Source: Hyphomicrobiales bacterium (GTDB lineage: Bacteria > Pseudomonadota > Alphaproteobacteria > Rhizobiales > SZUA-8). Taken from it: a DNA stretch of 6,560 nucleotides. Positions 6,145 to 6,560 of this stretch are shown piece after piece. Under the pieces are notes generated by a model. That model made no database searches. It saw nothing but the letters and a program-made list of their open reading frames with translations, and had not been told where the DNA came from. Location: assembly GCA_003232175.1 (NCBI GenBank), contig QILX01000216.1, positions 1 to 6,560 on the forward strand. The letters are read 5' to 3'. Made by a program: the position numbers and the translations under genes. Every line of letters starts with the position of its first letter. Positions within the stretch are counted from its first letter, which is position 1.

Positions 6145-6560
6145 TCAGGCTGAAACGCGGGCGCGTCTTCCGCCCCGACGCCCGCCACGTATTGCCCCAG
6201 TGGTTCCGCCAGATGTTTCCGGCCGATTGGCTTCGAGCCAGACAAAACAATCGGCATCCTGGCCCATCAGCGTATTGGCGGCGCGCACGCCGTCCATGAC
6301 GGTTCTGTGCAGAGGGTTCATGATCGCCGAAGTCATGCCGCTGGCAATGGCCATGGAGAGAAAATGGGCGTTCATTGCGTCGCGGTTGGGTAGGCCGAAA
6401 CTGACATTTGACGCACCGCAGGTGGTATTGACGGCCAGGTCCTCGCGCAGGCGGCGGATGAGGGCAAATGCCTGCCGCCCGGCATCGTTGATGGCGCCAA
6501 TGGGCATGACCAGCGGGTCGACCACGACGTCAGCATGGGGGATGCCATGGTCGGCGGCCC
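6145..6560 (-). CDS. Methyltetrahydrofolate:corrinoid methyltransferase, C-terminal part (cut by right edge)
   Basis: The minus-strand frame is open from the right edge to TGA at 6147-6145 and gives 137 residues; the N-terminal part lies outside. The sequence matches the end of the pterin-binding (TIM-barrel) methyltransferase family that includes acetogen AcsE/MeTr and glycine-betaine-pathway MtgA. Recognisable parts are DPLVMPIG, the FALIRRLRED helix, NTTCGASNVSFGLPNR, then FLSMAIASGMTSAIMNP and a final helix with AANTLMGQDADCF. The Asn of SNVS (visible residue 51) corresponds to the asparagine that contacts N5 of the pterin in AcsE, as I recall it. The enzyme moves a methyl group between a corrinoid protein and tetrahydrofolate. 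In relatives of this alphaproteobacterial type the genomic setting is demethylation of methylated amines or betaines. The last 20 or so residues form a Gly/Arg-rich basic tail (IRGGRRGGRRARVSA). The RACo-like gene follows within a few bases if its GTG start is right. Confidence 0.9.
   Translation of the reverse strand, partial: AADHGIPHADVVVDPLVMPIGAINDAGRQAFALIRRLREDLAVNTTCGASNVSFGLPNRDAMNAHFLSMAIASGMTSAIMNPLHRTVMDGVRAANTLMGQDADCFVWLEANRPETSGGTTGAIRGGRRGGRRARVSA

Noticed and set aside
6024..6257. Separate small minus-strand gene between the methyltransferase and the RACo-like gene
   Set aside because: It overlaps both conserved frames and its product has no recognisable features.

Overview
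The window reads as ordinary chromosomal DNA of an alphaproteobacterium, with fairly high GC. The gene order siroheme synthase, DUF2849, CysI-type reductase, DUF934, CysH is a familiar alphaproteobacterial sulfate-assimilation arrangement. The protein sequences fit a Rhodospirillales-like or marine relative, but I cannot fix the genus. Genes fill almost the whole window. I see no mobile elements, RNA genes, CRISPR arrays or long empty stretches.

Left block (1-4079, + strand): an assimilatory sulfate-reduction operon whose promoter lies left of the window. It holds the 3' part of a CysG-like siroheme synthase, a DUF2849 protein, a siroheme/[4Fe-4S] sulfite (or nitrite) reductase, a DUF934 protein, and an adenylylsulfate (APS) reductase with the extra cysteines of the iron-sulfur type. 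Genes overlap by 1 to 14 bases or are 4 bases apart, so translation is probably coupled. CysH turns APS into sulfite, CysI reduces sulfite to sulfide, and CysG makes the siroheme CysI needs. The two DUF proteins are conserved companions of unproven role. No flavoprotein electron donor (CysJ) and no ATP sulfurylase is present here.

Right block (4091-6560, - strand, convergent with the first): two genes of a corrinoid-dependent methyl-transfer module. The upstream gene, cut by the right edge, is a methyltetrahydrofolate:corrinoid methyltransferase. The downstream gene is a large RACo-like protein, with an N-terminal [2Fe-2S] domain and a C-terminal ASKHA ATPase-like domain, which would re-reduce inactive Co(II) corrinoid. 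Together they suggest B12-dependent demethylation of a methylated amine or betaine feeding one-carbon metabolism. The substrate-specific methyltransferase and corrinoid protein would lie outside the window.

The most unusual points are the C-terminal methyltransferase domain of CysG, which is shortened and has lost its recognisable SAM-binding motifs, and the arginine-rich tails on both corrinoid-module proteins. I did not find a convincing wholly new system.
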